Assembly: GCA_021372355.1 (NCBI GenBank)
Contig: JAJFUQ010000008.1
Span: forward strand, 1 to 43,726
DNA from: Nocardiaceae bacterium
Lineage (GTDB): Bacteria > Actinomycetota > Actinomycetes > Mycobacteriales > Mycobacteriaceae
DNA length: 43,726 bases
Direction of reading: 5' to 3'
Each line of letters opens with the position of its first letter. Within the stretch, counting starts at the first letter, position 1. The translations under genes and the position numbers were made by a program. This document shows positions 42,118 through 43,726 of this stretch, piece after piece. The notes beneath the pieces were generated by a model, which was not told where the DNA came from, ran no database searches, and saw only the letters and a list, made by a program, of their open reading frames with translations.

Positions 42118-43332
42118 TTAAGCAGTCGCGCGCGCGGAGCAGCGGCTTTCGGCGAATCGCACCGCGTCGCCCCACTCCGTGCTTTTGGTGATGAGTCCGC
42201 TGAATTTCATGATGTCGGCCTGGCCGTTGAGCGTCAGCGCGCCCGATAATCGATCGCCCGCCCGGTAAAGCGCGGTCAGCCGGTTGGCGCTGTCCTCGAT
42301 CGTGACGATCTCGTCCGCGGCGGGTGACCCGACGAACTGGATGCGCGATCCGTACCAGTCCGACCAGAAGTACGGCACCGTCGAATATGGCTTGGCCGCA
42401 TCGGGATTGAGTGCATTTCGGGCCGCCGACGCACCTTGCTGCGCGGCACTGGTCCAGTGCTCGAGGCGCATGTGGCGCCCGAACAGCGGGTTGTGCCAGT
42501 TGGCGACATCACCCGCGGCGTAGACCCCCGGAATCCCGGTCCACAGGGTTTCATCACACACGATGCCGTTGTCGAGTGTCAGGTCCGAATCGTGCAGCCA
42601 GTCCGTCGCTGGAGAAGCTCCGATGCCCACGACAACAAGATCAGCGGGCATGCTCGAGCCGTCGGTGAGCACAACCTGCTCGACTCGCCCGATTCCTTCG
42701 ATGCGATCAACGCCCACACCACATCGCAGTTCAGTGCCGTTTTCGAGGTGCAAGCGGGCCAGGCGCGAGCCCATTCCCGCCCCCACCGCGCGGATCAACG
42801 GCGTCGGCAGAGCTTCGATGACGGTCACCGGTAGGCCACGCTTTCGTGCGGCCGAAGCGATTTCGGACCCGATAAATCCGGCGCCGATCACCACCGTTCT
42901 CGCTCCCGCATCCAGGGCAGCCCGGATACCCGCGGCATCGTCGACCGTTCGCAACGCGTGTACACCGGCGAGACCGTCGGTGCCGGGCAGGCGCCGGGCC
43001 GTCGCACCGGTGGCAATGACGAGCGCGTCGTACATCAGTTCGCGACCGTCAGCGAGCGCGATCCGCCGTGACTCGGTGTCGAGGGTGGTTGCGGCGACGC
43101 CCAACTCGAGGTCGACCGCCAAATCACCGCGAAGAGTCACCTCCTCGCGGAACTCGATCGGTGGCAGTTCAACGTCGTCCAGGTAGGCCTTGGACAGCGG
43201 CGGGCGGTCGTACGGCAGATAAGGCTCGCTACCGATGAGCGTGATCTGACCGTCGAATCCGGACTTGCGCGCGGCCTCGACCGCACGCAGGCCGGCCAGC
43301 GAAGCCCCGACGACAACCAGGCGGCGAGTCAT
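42118..43332 (-). CDS. FAD-dependent ferredoxin reductase
   Basis: A 404-residue enzyme of the rhodocoxin/putidaredoxin reductase type, moving electrons from NAD(P)H to a ferredoxin. It has the FAD motif VVVGASLAGLRA (6-17), LIGSEPYLPYDRPPLSK, the NAD motif VVIGAGFIGSE, GVYAAGDVANW (second FAD contact) and the C-terminal IQFVGSPAADEIV region. Its start overlaps the ferredoxin stop by 4 bases (ATGA), so the pair is translationally coupled. Such pairs normally feed a cytochrome P450 or a Rieske oxygenase; none is visible in the window. Confidence 0.95.
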   Translation of the reverse strand: MTRRLVVVGASLAGLRAVEAARKSGFDGQITLIGSEPYLPYDRPPLSKAYLDDVELPPIEFREEVTLRGDLAVDLELGVAATTLDTESRRIALADGRELMYDALVIATGATARRLPGTDGLAGVHALRTVDDAAGIRAALDAGARTVVIGAGFIGSEIASAARKRGLPVTVIEALPTPLIRAVGAGMGSRLARLHLENGTELRCGVGVDRIEGIGRVEQVVLTDGSSMPADLVVVGIGASPATDWLHDSDLTLDNGIVCDETLWTGIPGVYAAGDVANWHNPLFGRHMRLEHWTSAAQQGASAARNALNPDAAKPYSTVPYFWSDWYGSRIQFVGSPAADEIVTIEDSANRLTALYRAGDRLSGALTLNGQADIMKFSGLITKSTEWGDAVRFAESRCSARATA

Positions 43333-43520
43333 CGCACCAGGCGAAGGGCCTCGGTAGGGCAGCCCGCAATCGCCTCTTCGACGCCTGCCAGAGTCTCGTC
43401 GCTGACGTTCTCCTCGAGCAGGACGAGCTCGCCCTCATCGTTGACCTCGAAATGCTCGGGCGCCAACGACTCACAGATGCCCAGACCAGTGCATTTGGTG
43501 CGGTCCACAAGGATTTTCAT
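43329..43520 (-). CDS. [3Fe-4S]-type ferredoxin
   Basis: A 63-residue electron carrier. The cluster ligands are Cys10 and Cys16 (KCTGLGICES) and Cys54 (GCPTEAL). The position that is Cys in [4Fe-4S] proteins is Leu13, which fits the single [3Fe-4S] ferredoxins that serve actinobacterial P450s. It overlaps the reductase gene by 4 bases downstream and follows the FAD oxidoreductase stop by 3 bases, so it is in the middle of a tight operon. The ATG at 43520 is the natural start. Confidence 0.95.
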   Translation of the reverse strand: MKILVDRTKCTGLGICESLAPEHFEVNDEGELVLLEENVSDETLAGVEEAIAGCPTEALRLVR

Positions 43521-43523
43521 TCT

Positions 43524-43726
43524 TCACTCCACCGGGAACATGCCGCGGATCTCGTCCACGACGATCTTGGCGGTCTCCGCACACGCGGTCGTTCCGCCGT
43601 TTCCGTACTCCTTGACCGCATCGCCGACGTTCAACAGGTTCGCGATCGGTGTCGCATATGGGAGGTCGAAACCGGCCACCGCACGCTGAGGCGGCCAGCC
43701 GTCGCGCGTGACATTGATCGACAGAA
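43524..43726 (-). CDS. Partial FAD-dependent oxidoreductase (C-terminus)
   Basis: An open minus-strand frame runs in from the right edge and ends at TGA 43524-43526. The 67 residues read LSINVTRDGWPPQRAVAG, then FDLPYATPIANLLNVGDAVKEY, then GNGGTTACAETAKIVVDE and end RGMFPVE. LLNVGDAVKEYGNGGTTACAETA matches the C-terminal FAD-binding segment (NLxxxGDxxxxxGxxGxxxA) of phytoene-desaturase-like and related NAD(P)/FAD oxidoreductases. The N-terminal part and the substrate domain are outside the window. It lies 3 bases before the ferredoxin gene, so it may share electrons or at least a transcript with it. Confidence 0.7.
   Translation of the reverse strand, partial: LSINVTRDGWPPQRAVAGFDLPYATPIANLLNVGDAVKEYGNGGTTACAETAKIVVDEIRGMFPVE

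Noticed and set aside
1..43726. CRISPR arrays, insertion sequences, integrases, tRNA or rRNA genes
   Set aside because: None was seen on either strand; the only tandem repeats are the protein-coding units at 23260-26130.

Overview
The window (about 43.7 kb, high GC, dense genes on both strands) comes from a mycolic-acid-containing actinobacterium (order Mycobacteriales/Corynebacteriales). A Rhodococcus- or Gordonia-like organism is plausible, but the genus cannot be fixed from sequence alone. The evidence is an antigen-85-type mycolyltransferase, tandem Hip1/CaeA-like lipoprotein hydrolases, an actinobacterial GlnR-type operator before glnA, and a gene order matching the M. tuberculosis segment dlaT - Rv2216 - lipB - lipA - Rv2219 - (RDD) - glnA1 - glnE - glnA2 - Rv2223c/Rv2224c - panB - Rv2226.

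Layout. 1-6.3 kb is the conserved lipoate and glutamine block: the E2 acyltransferase C-terminus, a TIGR01777 epimerase-like protein, lipB, lipA, a DUF4191 membrane protein, an RDD membrane protein on the opposite strand, and glnA with a well-formed GlnR box. 6.3-26.2 kb is an accessory block placed between glnA and glnE, which are neighbours in M. tuberculosis. It carries a CC-motif protein, three small secreted proteins (one GH25-like), a secreted lipase, an MFS exporter with a C-terminal winged-helix domain, a 50-aa membrane peptide, a PAP2-diacylglycerol-kinase fusion, a Tat-exported DyP peroxidase, a FetB-like permease, a small XRE regulator, a mini-catalase, a 32-aa membrane peptide, a secreted GH43 enzyme, a VOC-M20 peptidase fusion, and a 1532-residue secreted repeat protein with about 19 propeller-like repeats.

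26.2-39.5 kb returns to the conserved backbone: glnE and glnA2, a ThrE-type exporter, two tandem Hip1-like lipoproteins, a mycolyltransferase, panB, a small lipoprotein, a proline iminopeptidase and a CHAD protein. 39.5-43.7 kb, all on the minus strand, holds a minimal RNB-domain ribonuclease and a redox operon (FAD oxidoreductase fragment, [3Fe-4S]-type ferredoxin, ferredoxin reductase, acyl-CoA dehydrogenase).

Functionally, lipA and lipB supply the lipoyl cofactor for the E2 enzyme beside them. GlnE adenylylates GlnA at Tyr406, whereas GlnA2 has Trp at that position. Much of the accessory block is envelope or secreted protein plus peroxide and iron handling. No mobile elements, CRISPR arrays, rRNA or tRNA genes were seen, and no gene-free stretch exceeds 300 bases. 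The items most worth a second look are the propeller-repeat protein with its palindromic upstream region, the VOC-M20 fusion, the hairpin overlapping the PAP2-DAGK start codon, and the long hairpin in the catalase leader.
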